A stretch of DNA of 64,000 nt from Haematobia irritans. Taxonomy: Eukaryota; Arthropoda; Insecta; Diptera; Muscidae. The notes below the pieces were generated by a model that saw only the letters and a program-made list of their open reading frames with translations, did not search any database and was not told the origin of the DNA. Positions 45,952 to 58,039 of the stretch are shown in pieces; positions within the stretch are counted from its first letter, which is position 1, and each line of letters begins with the position of its first letter. The stretch is from NCBI RefSeq assembly GCF_050003625.1, contig NC_134400.1, positions 196,367,918 to 196,431,917 on the forward strand, written 5' to 3'. Position numbers and translations under genes: made by a program.

Positions 45952-47285
45952 TCAAGATAATTTAGGAGTAAGAAAGATATTTACATATCATTTCGCAACA
46001 TGTATGATAATATCATATAAATTTCGTTACACTCATTTCTCTTCTTGTTGTTACTGTTAATCGAGCATGATCGAGAGAAATATGAAAAGTAATACAAATA
46101 TATCACCCATAACATATGCATAATAGAGCGAAAGAGAGAGAGAGAGACCATATAGAGAACACGTGGACATCGGTTAATTGAGTGTAGTCGAAGGAAATAT
46201 AAAACAATATCATAACATATCGCATATGAGAGAGAGAGAGAGGTACAACATATAGAGAACACTTGAACTACATTAACATCACTCACTTGAAATGGGATAA
46301 TAAAGATATATACTAACAAAAAATTTACTGTACAAATTATAATAACTTCTAGAAACATAAAATAAAGTCGAATATATCAATAGATAAAAATAGTTATTAA
46401 AATATATACAAATAAAAAATAATAATTTAAATAATTATAAAATATAATAAAAACACCATAGGGATGCAAATTCTAGATTACTTAAAAAAAAACTTAAATA
46501 ATTTAAATAAGCTTCAAATTAAATTCAAATTTAACTAGACATGATGAATAGGTTCAACTAAGACAAAAAAATCTATGATTTTCGATTTAGAATATTATGC
46601 AATGGCATAATATCAGCATTGCACATTTGTTTATGTATTTTAAAATAAGCGTATGTGTTGCCAACATTCGTACAATATTTAGAATAAACGGTTAACAATA
46701 AATTTCTAACTAGTATGTCAAATCTACATTTGCATTCATCTAAGTAGTTAAGATAATTTCATCACTATAACGAATACAAAACCATGTACATCATTTGTAT
46801 TTAAGACTATTGTTTAATTTTTAAATGAGATGTCATCGGTAAACAAGAAATTGACCATCTTCTCACCCTGTCTTTGTTGACTAAACATTGCCAAACAAAA
46901 ACCCCAGTTCACATAATGAACAATACCATCTAATTTTTGTGGCATTTTTGTGTACTGTCATCGTCTATAAATACTCAGAAGTTTGAAAAAAAAACAAATA
47001 AAGGAAAAATACGGCAAAATAGAGAAAAATACGGCAAAATGTGCAACCACATCGAATTTAATGGCGTTTTCGATTCGCAAAAAAAATGTTGCCTTGGTGT
47101 TACCCTACTTTTTTCCTCATTGCATTTTCGACCAAATGATAGCGTCATTCCAAAGTTATTGTTAATTCCTAATATTGTGAGAGATACAGGATCCAAAATC
47201 TATCGAGAATGTTGCACCTTTTTTTCCCAATCGAAATCGCTATAAGATACCCTCGACTTTTGATGAAAAATGCAACATACCATTC
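45952..47285. other. AT-rich region with GA microsatellites
   Basis: (GA)n tracts at 46130-46147 and 46228-46242 sit in two similar blocks (AACATATAGAGAACAC and ACCATATAGAGAACAC), an imperfect duplication of about 105 bp. A 102-codon frame at 46937 (+) has no recognisable domain. No gene called. Confidence 0.4.
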
Positions 47286-47289
47286 ATTT

Positions 47290-47818
47290 TTATAAAAAAT
47301 TTTCTCAAAATTTTATTTTATAGAAAATTTTCCAAAATTTCATTTCTGTAGCAAATTTGGTCAACATTTTAGTTCTATAGAAAGTTTGTCAAAATTTTAT
47401 TTCTATAGAAAATTTTGTCAAAATTTTATTTCTATAGAATATTTTGTCAAAATTTTATTTCTATAGAAAATTTTGTCAAAATTTTATTTCTATAGGAAAT
47501 TTTGGCAAAATTTTATTTCTATAGAATATTTTGTCAAAATTTTATTTCTATATAAAATTTTGTCAAAATTTTATTTCTATAGGAAATTTTGGCAAAATTT
47601 TATTTCTTTAGAAAATTTTGTGAACATTTTATTTGTATAGAAAATTTTGTCAAAATTTTTTTCTTTGGAAAAATTTTTTTTTAGAAAATTTTGTTTTATT
47701 TCTATAAGAAATTTTTGTCAAAATGTTATTTCTATAGAAAATTTTGTGAACATTTTATTTGTATAGAAAATTTTGTCAACATTTTATTTCTATAGAAAAT
47801 TTTGTCAACATTTTATTT
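47290..47818 (-). repeat. 29-bp satellite array A8
   Basis: About 18 monomers leading directly into the family B fold-back element. Confidence 0.88.
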
Positions 47819-48355
47819 CATTATTATTGTTTTTTATTTCAGCTGTAAAACCATTGTGTTGACTAAACTACAAGTGTAGCTTAACCAACAGAGGAAAAAT
47901 ATGCTTGTCAAATTTATTTGGGCAAAGCCCTATAGACTGCACCGTGGTGCAATGGTTAGCATGCCCGCCTTGCATACACAAGGGCGTGGTTTCGATTCCT
48001 GCTTCGACCGAACACCAAAAAGTTTTTCAGCGGTGGATTATCCCACCTCAGTAATGCTGGTGACATTTCTGGAAGTTTCAATGCTTCTCTAAGTGGTTTC
48101 ACTGCAATGTGGAACGCCGTCCGGCTCGGCTATAAAAAGGAGGTACCTTGTCATTGAACTTAACATGGAATCGGGCAGCACTCAGTGATAAGAGAGAAGT
48201 TCACCAATGTGGTATTGCAATGGACTGAATAGTCTAAGTGAGCCTGATACATCGGGCTGCCACCTAACCTAACCTATAGACTGCAAGATGGTTGGATGCA
48301 CAGCTGTTTCGGAATTACCACATTCCTCATCAGCATTCTCTACTTGCAGCAAGTT
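47819..48355 (+). repeat. Family B fold-back fragment interrupted by a SINE
   Basis: The left part runs from TTTTTTATTTCAGCTGTAAA to TTTGGGCAAAGCCCTATAGA-CTGCA (47941). After the SINE it continues as AGATGGTTGGATGCACAGCT and ATCAGCATTCTCTACTTGCA up to the next satellite. Only the left arm is present. Removing the SINE and one TSD copy restores the order seen at 32765-32870. Confidence 0.85.
47942..48272 (+). mobile_element. tRNA-derived SINE nested in the fold-back element, 13-bp TSD
   Basis: It starts CCGTGGTGCAATGGTTAGC, with A box TGGTGCAATGG at 47945-47955. The B box at 47989-47999 has one mismatch (GTTTCGATTCC). It ends in CCACCTAACCTAA. The duplication CCTATAGACTGCA occurs at 47929-47941 and 48273-48285. 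The body matches the 37846 copy closely. Confidence 0.92.
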
Positions 48356-49236
48356 TGTAGAAAATTTTGTAAAAAGTTTATTTCTATAAAAAATTTTGTA
48401 AACATTTTATTTCTATAGAAAATTTTGTCAACATTTTATTTCTATAGGAAATTTTGTCAAAATTTTATTTCTATAGGAAGTTTTGTCAAAATTTTATTTC
48501 TATAGGAAATTTTGTCAAAATTTTATTTCTATAGGTACTTTTGTCAAAATTTTATTTCTATAGAAAATTTTGTCAAAATTGTATTTCTATAAAAAATTTT
48601 GTCAAAATTGTATTTCTATAAAAAATTTGTAAACATTTTATTTCTATAGAAAATTTTGTCAATATTTTATTTCTATAAAAAATTTTGTCAACATTTTATT
48701 TCTATAGAAAATTTTGTCAAAATTTTATTTCTATAAGAAATTTTGTCAAAATTTTATTTCTATAAAAATTTTGTGAACATTTTATTTCTATTGAAAATTT
48801 AGTCAAAATTTTATTTATATAGGTACTTTTGTCAAAACTTTATTTCTATAGAACATTTTTTCAAAATTTTGTTTCTATAGAAAATTTTGTCAAAATTGTA
48901 TTTCTATAAAAAATTTTGTCAAAATTGTATTTCTATAAAAAAATTTGTAAACATTTTATTTCTATAGAAAATTTTGTCAACATTTTATTTCTATAAAAAA
49001 TTTTGTCAACATTTTATTTCTATAGAAAATTTTGTCAAAATTTTATTTCTATAAGAAATTTTGTCAAAATTTTATTTCTATAAAAATTTTGTGAACATTT
49101 TATTTCTATTGAAAATTTAGTCAAAATTTTATTTCTATAGGTACTTTTGTCAAAACTTTATTTCTATAGAACATTTTTTCAAAATTAGAAAATTTAGTCA
49201 AAATTGTATTCCTATATAAAATTTTGTCAACACTTT
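48356..49236 (-). repeat. 29-bp satellite array A9 with an 11-monomer higher-order unit
   Basis: About 30 monomers. A block with ATAGGTACTTTTGTCAAAAC and TAGAACATTTTTTC recurs about 318 bp apart (48821 and 49139), that is 11 monomers. Confidence 0.88.
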
Positions 49237-49239
49237 TAT

Positions 49240-50632
49240 TTTATACCCACGACCATAGAATGGTGACGGGGGTATAATATGTTTGTCATTCTGTTTGTAA
49301 CACATAGAAATATCGATTTGCGACTACATAAAGTATATATATTCTTGATCAGGGAGAAATTATAAGACGATGTCCGTCTGTCTGTTGTAATCACGCTACA
49401 GTCTTCAATAATGAAGCAATCGTGCTGAAATTTTGCACAAGCTCGTCTTTTGTCTGTAGGCAGGTCAAGTTCGAAGATGGGTTATATCGGTCCAGGTTTT
49501 GATATAGTCCCCATATAAACCGAATTCCCGATTTGGGTTCTTGGGCTTATAGAAATCGTAGTTTTTATCCAATTTGCCTGAAATTTTAAATCTAGGGGTA
49601 TTTTATGACCATAAAGAGGTGTGCCAAAAATGGTGAGTATGGGTCCATGTTTTGGTATAGCCCCCATATAGACCGATCTCCCGATTTTATTTCTTGGGCT
49701 TATAGAAACCGCAGTTTTTATTCAATTTACCTTAAATTGGAAATCTAGAGGTATTGTAGGACCACTAATACGTGTGCCAAAAATTGTGAGTATCGGTCCA
49801 TATTTTGGTATAGCCCCCATATAGACCGATCTCCCGATTTTACTTCTTGGGCTTATAGAAACAGCAGTTTTTATCCAATTTGTCTGAAATTGGAAATCTA
49901 GAGGTATTTTAGGACCATAGGTGTGCCGCAAATGGTGAGTATCGGTCCATATTTTGGTATAGCCCCCATATAGACCGATTTCCCGATTTTACTTCTTGGG
50001 CTTCTAGAATCCGAAGTTTTTATCCTATTTGCCTGAAATTTGAAATCTAGAGGTATTTTCGGGTCATAAAGAGGTGTGCCGAAAACGGTGAATATCGGTC
50101 CATATTTTAGTATAGCCCCCATAAGAACTATCTCCCGATTTAACTCTTTGGGTTTCTAGAAACCGTAGTTTTTATCTGATTTGCCTGAAATTGTAAATAT
50201 TCTGGTATTTTAGGCTCACAAAAACGTGTATCGGATTAAGTTTTTATCGGTCCATTTGGTAATGCCTCCATATAGACCGACTTCACTTCTTGAGGGTGTA
50301 GAAGGCGCACTCATCATGAAAATTGCTTGAAACTCAATGTAAAATATCCAGATTTTACTTCTACAGATTTAAGATTTCAAATCAAGACGTTATTTTATAA
50401 TTTTCTTCCACACTTACAAGAGATGTTAATGATTCCTCTTAAACTCAATTAAAAATGGTCCTTATAAATACAGAATCTGATATAGTCCTCAGAGGTGAAA
50501 TCTTTACATTTATCTTCGGGAACACAAGTCCTCAAGCCCTCCTGAAATTTCAAAGGAAACCCTAATATTTGGTTCATGGTGGTGGGTATTTAAGATTCGG
50601 CCCGGCCGAACTTAGTGCTGTATATACCTGTT
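49240..50632 (+). mobile_element. Complete Helentron-like element (about 1.39 kb) in satellite
   Basis: The 5' end TTATACCCACGACCATAGAA pairs with GGGGGTATAATA. Then come CATAAAGTATATATATTCTT and GTCCGTCTGTCTG. About six internal units of 149-153 bp follow (GACCGATCTCCCGATTTTA at 49671, 49824 and 49973). The 3' end has the 15-bp palindrome TTCGGCCCGGCCGAA (50596-50610) and closes TATATACCTGTT. Satellite is on both sides. No coding capacity. Confidence 0.88.
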
Positions 50633-53600
50633 ATTGACAATTTTGGCAAAATTTTATTTCTATAGAACATGTTGTCACAATTTTGTTTCTATAGAGAATT
50701 TTGTTAAAATTTTATTTCTATGGAAAATTTTCTCAAAATTGTATTTCTATAAAAATTTTGTAAACATTATATTTCTATATAAAATTTTGTCAACATTTTA
50801 TTTCTATAGAAAATTTTGTCAACATTTTATTTATATAGAAAATTTTGACAACATTTTATTTTTATAAAAAATTTTGTCAAAATGTTATTTCTATAGGAAA
50901 TTTTGTCAAAATTTTATTTCTATAGAACATTTTTTCAAAATTTTATTTTTATAGGAAATATTGTCAAAATTTTATTTCTATAAGTAATCTTGTCAAAACT
51001 TTTTTTCTATAGAACATTTTTTCAAAATTTTATTTCTATAGAAAATTTAGACAAAATTTTATTTCTATAGAAAATTTTGTCAAAATTTTATTTCTATAAA
51101 AAATTTTGTCAAAATTTTATTTCTATAAAAAAATTTTGTCAAAATTTTATTTCTATAGGTACTTTTTTCAAAACTTTATTTCTATAGAACATTTTTTCAA
51201 AATTGTATTTCTATAGAAAATTTTTTCAACATTTGATTTCTATAGAAAGTTTTGTCAAAATATTGTTTTATAGAAAATTTTGGCAAATTTGTATTCCTAT
51301 ATAAAAATTTGTCAACACTTTATTTTTTTTAGAAAATTTTGGAAAAATTTTATTTCTATAGAACATTTTGTCACAATTTTATTTCTATAGAAAATTTTGT
51401 CAAAATTGTATTTCTATTGAAAATTTTGTGAACATTTTATTTGTATAGAGAATTTTGTCAAAATTTTATTTCTATAGAAAATGTAGTCACAATTTTATTT
51501 CTATAGTAAATGTTGTCAAAATTTTGTTTCTAAAGAAATTTTGTCAAAATTTTATTCCTATAGACAAATTTTTCAATACTTTATTTTTATAGAAAATTTT
51601 GTCAAAATTTTATTTCTATAGGTACTTTTGTCAAAACTTTATTTCTATAGAACATTTTTTCAAAATTTTATTTCTATATAAAATTTTGTCAACACTTTAT
51701 TTTTATTGAAAATTTTGGCAAAATTTTATTTCTATAGAACATTTTGTCAAAATTTTATTTCTATAGGAAATTTTGTCAAAATTTTATTTCTATAGGTACT
51801 TTTGTCAAAACTTTATTTCTATAGAACATTTTTTCAAAATTTTATTTCTATGGAAAATTTAGACAAAATTTTATTTCTATAGAAAATTTTGTCAAAATTT
51901 TATTCCTATAGACAATGTTTTCAATACTTTATTTTTATAGAAAATTTTGTCAAAACTTTATTTCTATAGAACATTTTTTCAAAATTTTATTTCTATAGAA
52001 AATTTTATTTCTATAGAACATTTTGTCAAAATTTTATTTCTATAGGAAATTTTGTCAAAATTTTATTTCTATAAGTAATCTTGTCAAAACTTTATTTCTA
52101 TAGAACATTTTTTCAAAATTTTATTTCTATAGAAAATTTAGACAAAATTTTATTTCTATAGAAAATTTTGTCAAAATATTATTCCTATAGACAATTTTTT
52201 CAATACTTAATTTTTATAGAAAATTTTGTCAAAACTTTATTTCTACAGGTACTTTTGTCAAAACTTTATTTCTATAGAACATTTTTTCAAAATTTTATTT
52301 CTATAGAAAATTTTGGCAATATTTTATTTCTATATAAAATTTTGTCAACACTTTATTTTTATTGAAAACTTTGGCAAAATATTATTTCTATAGAACATTT
52401 TGTCAAAATTTTATTTCTATAGAAAATGTTGTCAAAATTTTATTTCTGTAGGAAATTTTGTCAAAATTTTATTTCTATAGGTACTTTTGTCAAAACTTTA
52501 TTTCTATAGAAAATTTTTTCAAAATTTTATTTCTATAGAAAATTTAGACAAAATTTTATTTCTATAGAAAATTTTGTCAAAATTTTATTCCTATAGACAA
52601 TTTTTTCAATACTTTATTTTTATAGAAAATTTTGTCAAAACTTTATTTCTACAGGTACTTTTGTCAAAACTTTATTTCTATAGAACATTTTTTCAAAATT
52701 TTATTTCTATAGAAAATTTTGGCAACATTTTATTTCTATATAAAATTTTGTCAACACTTTATTTTTATTGAAAATTTTGGCAAAATATTATTTCTATAGA
52801 ACATTTTGTCAAAATTTTATTTCTATAGAAAATGTTGTCAAAATTTTATTTCTATAGGAAATTTTGTCAAAATTTTATTTCTATAAGTAATCTTGTCAAA
52901 ACTTTATTTCTATAGAACATTTTTTCAAAATTTTATTTCTATAGAAAATTTAGACAAAATTTTATTTCTATAGAAAATTTTGTCAAAATTTTATTTCTAT
53001 AGAAAATTTTGTCAAAATTTTATTCCTATAGACAATTTTTTCAATACTTTATTTTTATAGAAAATTTTGTCAAAATTTTGTCTACAGGTACTTTTGTCAA
53101 AACTTTATTTCTATAGAACATTTTTTCAAAATTTTATTTCTATAGAAAATTTTGGCAACATTTTATTTCTATATAAAATTTTGTCAACACTCTATTTTTA
53201 TTGAAAATTTTGGCAAAATATTATTTCTATAGAACATTTTGTCAAAATTTTATTTCTATAGAAAATGTTGTCAAAATTTTATTTCTATAGGAAATTTTGT
53301 CAAAATTTTATTTCTATAGGTACTTTTGTCAAAACTTTATTTCAATAGGTACTTTTGTCAAAATTTTATTTCTATAGGAAATTTTGTCAAAATTTTATTT
53401 CTATAGGTACTTTTGTCAAAACTTTATTTCTATAGAAAATTTTGTCAACATTTTATTACTATAGAAAATTTTGACAAAATTTTATTTCTATAAAAAATTT
53501 AGTCAAAATTTTATTTCTATAGAAAATTTTGTCAAAATTTTATTTCTATGGGAAATTTTTTAAAAATTTTATTTCTATTGGTACTCTTGTCAAAACTTTA

Positions 53601-53650
53601 TTTCTATAGAACATTTTTTTAAAAATTTTGTCAAAATTGTATTTCTTTAG
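50633..53650 (-). repeat. 29-bp satellite array A10 with 14- and 15-monomer higher-order repeats
   Basis: About 104 monomers. The block with TTTCAATACTT(A/T)ATTTTTA, TCTACAGGTACTTTTG and TTTTTATTGAAAA recurs at 52201, 52607 and 53042. The offsets are 406 (14 x 29) and 435 (15 x 29), with the repeats nearly identical. Confidence 0.92.
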
Positions 53651-55485
53651 AAATCTACGTTGATATTGGGGCTATATCTATATCTAATCCAAATTCGTTG
53701 TGCATAGCACACGGAAAGAAATATTGACCTATTATGAAAAATTATTTAACTTTAAATTTATAACAAGCTTTTTGCACAATATTAAGGGCGAATTTCTTTA
53801 AAATAAATACATTTTAATTGAAATTATGGTCATAGTGTTTGCTTTAAAAATGTTATTCTTAATATTTACGACACGAATCTTTGAAATTTGAGTAAAAACG
53901 TTAATTGCGTAATTAATTTTTTAATTTAACGTGTTTTCAGTGTCAATCACTATTTTAATTGGAAATATATTATGCTGCATTATGTGGTCTAGGAGACCAC
54001 AATGATTGGCTACACTAATCAGTGATTTTTTTAGACTAATAATCTTTCTCCCCTTTCGATAGCTAGTATTATTCAAATTCCAATTTCCACATAGAATAGA
54101 CCTGAGGAACTTCACATTTGTATGTAATTAAAAATTTAAATATTATCGAAGGTATGCTGCATAACTCAATTTAAAAAAAAACTTTCTCTTAATGACTCCA
54201 ATGGAGATGGAGGGTTTTTTAATGCTAGAAAAGAAAACTTAATGAGAAATTAATAAAATAAATATTCATGATGATGGTTGTGATGTTGTTGTCAACAAGT
54301 AGTTCATAATTTTCTATGAAAGCGGTCAAGTCATTGTGGACCAGCCTATGTGATTGGTGTTAAAAACGCATGGATAAATGAAGGGAGTGGGATATTGACT
54401 TCGAGGAAAAAACAAAACACAGCACCAATAGAGAAAACAAATAATATATTTGTTTTCCCCAATTGGTTGCTTAATATTAAACATTATGAAAAAACAAAAA
54501 AAAAATGAAAACAACAACTAGCAAAAAAGCACGCGTCTATGTGAAATATTTTACCATCAATCATAAGGTGTGAGGAAAATTAGGTGGAGAAACAGCAGGT
54601 GTCTCGATTCCGTAGTTCGTCCATGCATTTCTCGTTTAGTTAGCTTTGCTGTTATTTTTATTGGGCTATTTGTTAATAAGACTATCCAAATAACTATTGT
54701 AATGTCTCACATGAATGTGTTAAAATTGCACTAAATTATTAACCCAATTTGCTGAAAGTTTTCTTTATCTCCTACTTCAAATAGTGGCGCAATAGTGACT
54801 TGCTAAATAAATTTACAAATCAAGGAACTATAGTTATGTGTCATATGAGAAAATCATACCATATGTATCCACAATTTGGGATAACTTCCGCCATGATATG
54901 AAGGGTTCATTTGTATAGAAGGTTTTTGCTAATAGTTTTCCTTCAAACACATCATTAAAATCAAAATCAAAAAATATTAATGTATTATACGATATAAGGC
55001 CTAAGCCACATCTGTGCAATACCTTTAGAAAGATAAGAAAGAAAAGAAAAATATTTTATGTTACAGAAAGAATGATTGATTGAAGGGTTCATGAACTCCG
55101 ACATGGTTTTTTTGTGGAAAAAGTTTGTGTTCAATCAAAAGCTTAAGAAGTGAATTGTTGAGATGGGTTTTCATATACCCTCAAGAAGAAATTGCTTCTG
55201 TAAAATAAACTCCCAAATTTCTAAGGTAGTTAAATCACTAATACTGACATCATATGATGAATTTCACTTGGCTCGGTTAAAAATTGGGCCTTCAGGGGTC
55301 TCCAGAAGCCAAAACGACGTTATTTCAACAGACGGACGCACAGTGGTCGGTGCTATATGGAGTTAGCGACCAAATATACTTCCATTATAGGTATCATCGT
55401 GAAACTTCGGTCACGGCTTTATAATTATGTCTGGACTATTTAATGATAAAATGGGATTGATTGATGAGGGTTTGGTATTTTTATA
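53651..55485. other. AT-rich unique region
   Basis: No recognisable gene. A (GGAC)-type and TTTCAACAGACGGACG remnant at about 55320-55340 resembles the Helentron 5' region. Confidence 0.4.
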
Positions 55486-55489
55486 CCCT

Positions 55490-57300
55490 CCATCACAGGA
55501 TGGGGGTATATTAACTTTGTCATTCCGTTCGTAACACATCGAAATATTGCTCTAAGACCCCATAAAGTATATATTCTGGGTCGTGGTGAAATTCTGAGTC
55601 GATCTGACCATGTCCGTCCCTCCGTCTGTTGAAATCACGCTAACTTCCGAACGAAACAAGCTATCGACTTGAAACTTGGCACAAGTAGTTGTTATTGATG
55701 TAGGTCGGATGGTATTGCAAATGGGCCATATCGGTCCACTTTTACGTATAGCCCCCATATAAACGGACCCCAAAATTTGGTTTGCGAGGCCTCTAAGAGA
55801 AGCAAATTTCATCCAATCCGGCTGAAATTTGGTACATGGTGTTAGTATATGGTCTCGAACAACCATGCAAAAATTGGTCCACATCGGTCCATAATTATAT
55901 ATAGCCCTCATATAAACCGATCCCCCGATTTGGTTTGCGAGGCCCCTAAGAGATGAAAATTTCATCGGATCCGGCTGAAATTTGGTACACGGTGTTAGTG
56001 TATGGTCTCTAACAACCATGCAAAAATTGGTCCACATCGGTTCATAATTATATATAGCCCCCATATAAACCGATCCCCCGATTTGGTTTGCGGGGCCCCT
56101 AAGAGAAGCAAATTTCATCCGATCCGGCTGAAATTTGGTACATGGTGTTAGTATATGGTCTCGAACAACCATGCAAAAATTGGTCCACATCGGTCCATAA
56201 TTATATATAGCCCCCATATAAACCGATCCCCCGATTTGGTTTGCGAGGCCTCTAAGAGATGAAAATTTCATCCGATCCGGCTGAAATTTGGTACATGGTG
56301 TTAGTGTATGGTCTCGAACAAGCATGCAAAAATTGGTCCACATCGGTCCATAATTATATATAGCCCCCATATAAACCGATCACCAGATTTGACCTCCGGA
56401 ACCTCTTGGAAGACCAAAATTCATCTGATTCAGTTGAAATTTGGTACGTGGTGTTAATATATGGCCTCAAACTCCCATGCAAAAATTGCTCGATATCGGT
56501 CCATAATTATATATAGGCCCCATATAAACCGATCCCCAGATTTGACCTCCAGAGCCCCTTGGAAGAGCAAAATTCCCATTCCCATTCGGTTGAAATTTGG
56601 TACGTGATATTAGTATATGGTATCCAACAACCATGGAGGAATTGGTTCCTATCAGTCCATAATTATATATAGCTTCCATATAAACCGATCCCCAGATTTG
56701 ACCTCCGGTGCCGTTTGGAAAAGCAAAATTCATCCGATTTGCTTGAAATTTGGTACGTGGTGGTAGTATATGATATTTAACAACCATGCCAAATGTGGTC
56801 CATATCAGTCCATAATCGTACATAGCCCCATATAAACCGATCCCGAGATTTGGTTTTGGAACCTCTTGGAGGAGCAAATTTCATCCGAGTGAGTTGAAAT
56901 TTGGTACATTGTGCTAGTATATGGTCGTTAACAACCATGTCTAACTAGGTCCAGATAAATCGATCCCCAATCACACAAAAATTGGTCCATATCAAGTTCA
57001 TAATTGTATATAGCCCCCATATAAGCGACCCCCATATTTCAATGCTGGCTCTCTGCGTACAAAAATTCCATATCGATTCGTAATTATTTGTAGACTTAAC
57101 TATACATAACGTTTTTGTCTAATATATACCATGTATGGACTAAATCACAATTTAGAAAACGATGTTAAGAAGTTTTAAGATACCACAACCCAAGTAATTC
57201 GATTGTGGATGACAGTCTTTCGTAGAAGTTTCTACGCAATCCATGGTGGTGGGTACATAAGATTCGGCCTGGCCGAACTTGCGGCCGTATATACTTGTTT
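55490..57300 (+). mobile_element. Longest Helentron-like element (about 1.8 kb)
   Basis: The 5' hairpin is TTATACCCTCCATCACAGGA with GGGGGTATATTAA. Then come CCCCATAAAGTATATATTC, GAGTCGATCTGACC and GTCCGTCCCTCCGTCTG. The core has five to six near-identical 153-bp units (CGATCCCCCGATTTGG at 55918, 56071 and 56224) followed by more diverged ones to about 57060. The 3' end has the palindrome TTCGGCCTGGCCGAA (57263-57277), CGGCCG and TATATACTTGTTTT. The 272-codon frame on the minus strand arises because 153 is a multiple of three; not a gene. Confidence 0.88.
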
Positions 57301-57309
57301 TTTTTTTTT

Positions 57310-57424
57310 GTTTTGGCCAAAGAGATCGACCACTGAGGGACGGACAGCTAGGGCTAGAGTGAAGCAGAATTTTACCATGGTTCAGAATGTGTATATTTCC
57401 CCCTAGTTATGATGAGGTGAACAC
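57310..57424 (+). repeat. Small Helentron-like fragment
   Basis: GAGGGACGGACAGCTAGGGC, then AGAATTTTACCATGGTTCAG and ATGTGTATAT, correspond to the 5' subterminal part (opposite sense) of these elements. Confidence 0.45.
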
Positions 57425-58039
57425 GGTTGCCACAGTTGGTAAAATTCTACCATAAATGGTAGATTTTTTAATGGTAGAATTCTTGATTTTTTGGTAGATT
57501 TTGCTAAGTAGACTTCTCCAAATAAGAGGTACTTTTTCATAAAACTAAATAAAATTATGAAAAAATTTTTAAGGAAATAAAATTTTGACAAAATTTTCTA
57601 AAGAAATAAAATTTCGACAACATTTTCTACGAAAATAAAATTTTGACAAAATTTTCTACAAAAATACAATTTCGACAACATTTTTTGACAAAATCAAATT
57701 TTGACAAAATCAAGTTTTGACAATATTTTCTATAGAAGTAAAATTTTGACAAAATTTTCTATAGAAATAAAATTTGGAAAAAAAATTTCTATAGAAATAA
57801 AATTTTGACAAAATTGTCTATAGAAATAAAATTTTGTCAAAATTTTCTATAGAAATAAAATTTTGACAAAGTTTTCTATAGAAATAACATTTTGACAAAA
57901 TTTTCTATAGAAATAATATTTTGACAAAATTTTCTATAGAAATAACATTTTGACAAAATTTTCTATAGAAATAATATTTTGACAATGTTTTCTATAAAAA
58001 TAAAATTTTGGTAGATTATTTTTGGCTCGAGTGGCAACC
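57425..58039. mobile_element. Complete short element with a 29-bp satellite core and GGTTGCCAC inverted ends
   Basis: The left end is GGTTGCCACAGTTGGTAAAA with TTCTACC and several TGGTAGA motifs (57425-57540). The core (about 57545-58010) has some 15 monomers in orientation TTCTATAGAAATAAAATTTT. The right end is TTTTGGTAGATTATTTTTGG, CTCGAGTGGCAACC (58031-58039 = GTGGCAACC). The outer 9 bp are perfect inverted repeats. Both subterminal regions reuse the GGTAGA motif. The ends recur at arrays A1 (4430) and A3 (27600). No transposase; a clean TSD could not be fixed. Confidence 0.78.

Noticed and set aside
46937..47245. 102-codon plus-strand frame
   Set aside because: No recognisable motif, A/T-run start, overlapping frames on both strands; not separable from chance.
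47941..48005. Possible functional tRNA gene
   Set aside because: A and B boxes are present, but this is the head of a SINE with a SINE body, tail and TSD, and the acceptor stem is absent.
55552..56370. 272-codon repeated open frame (MGAIYNYGPMWTNFCM...)
   Set aside because: Arises from the 153-bp non-coding units of a Helentron-like element. The unit length is a multiple of three; no start context or domain, and the frame breaks in sister copies.
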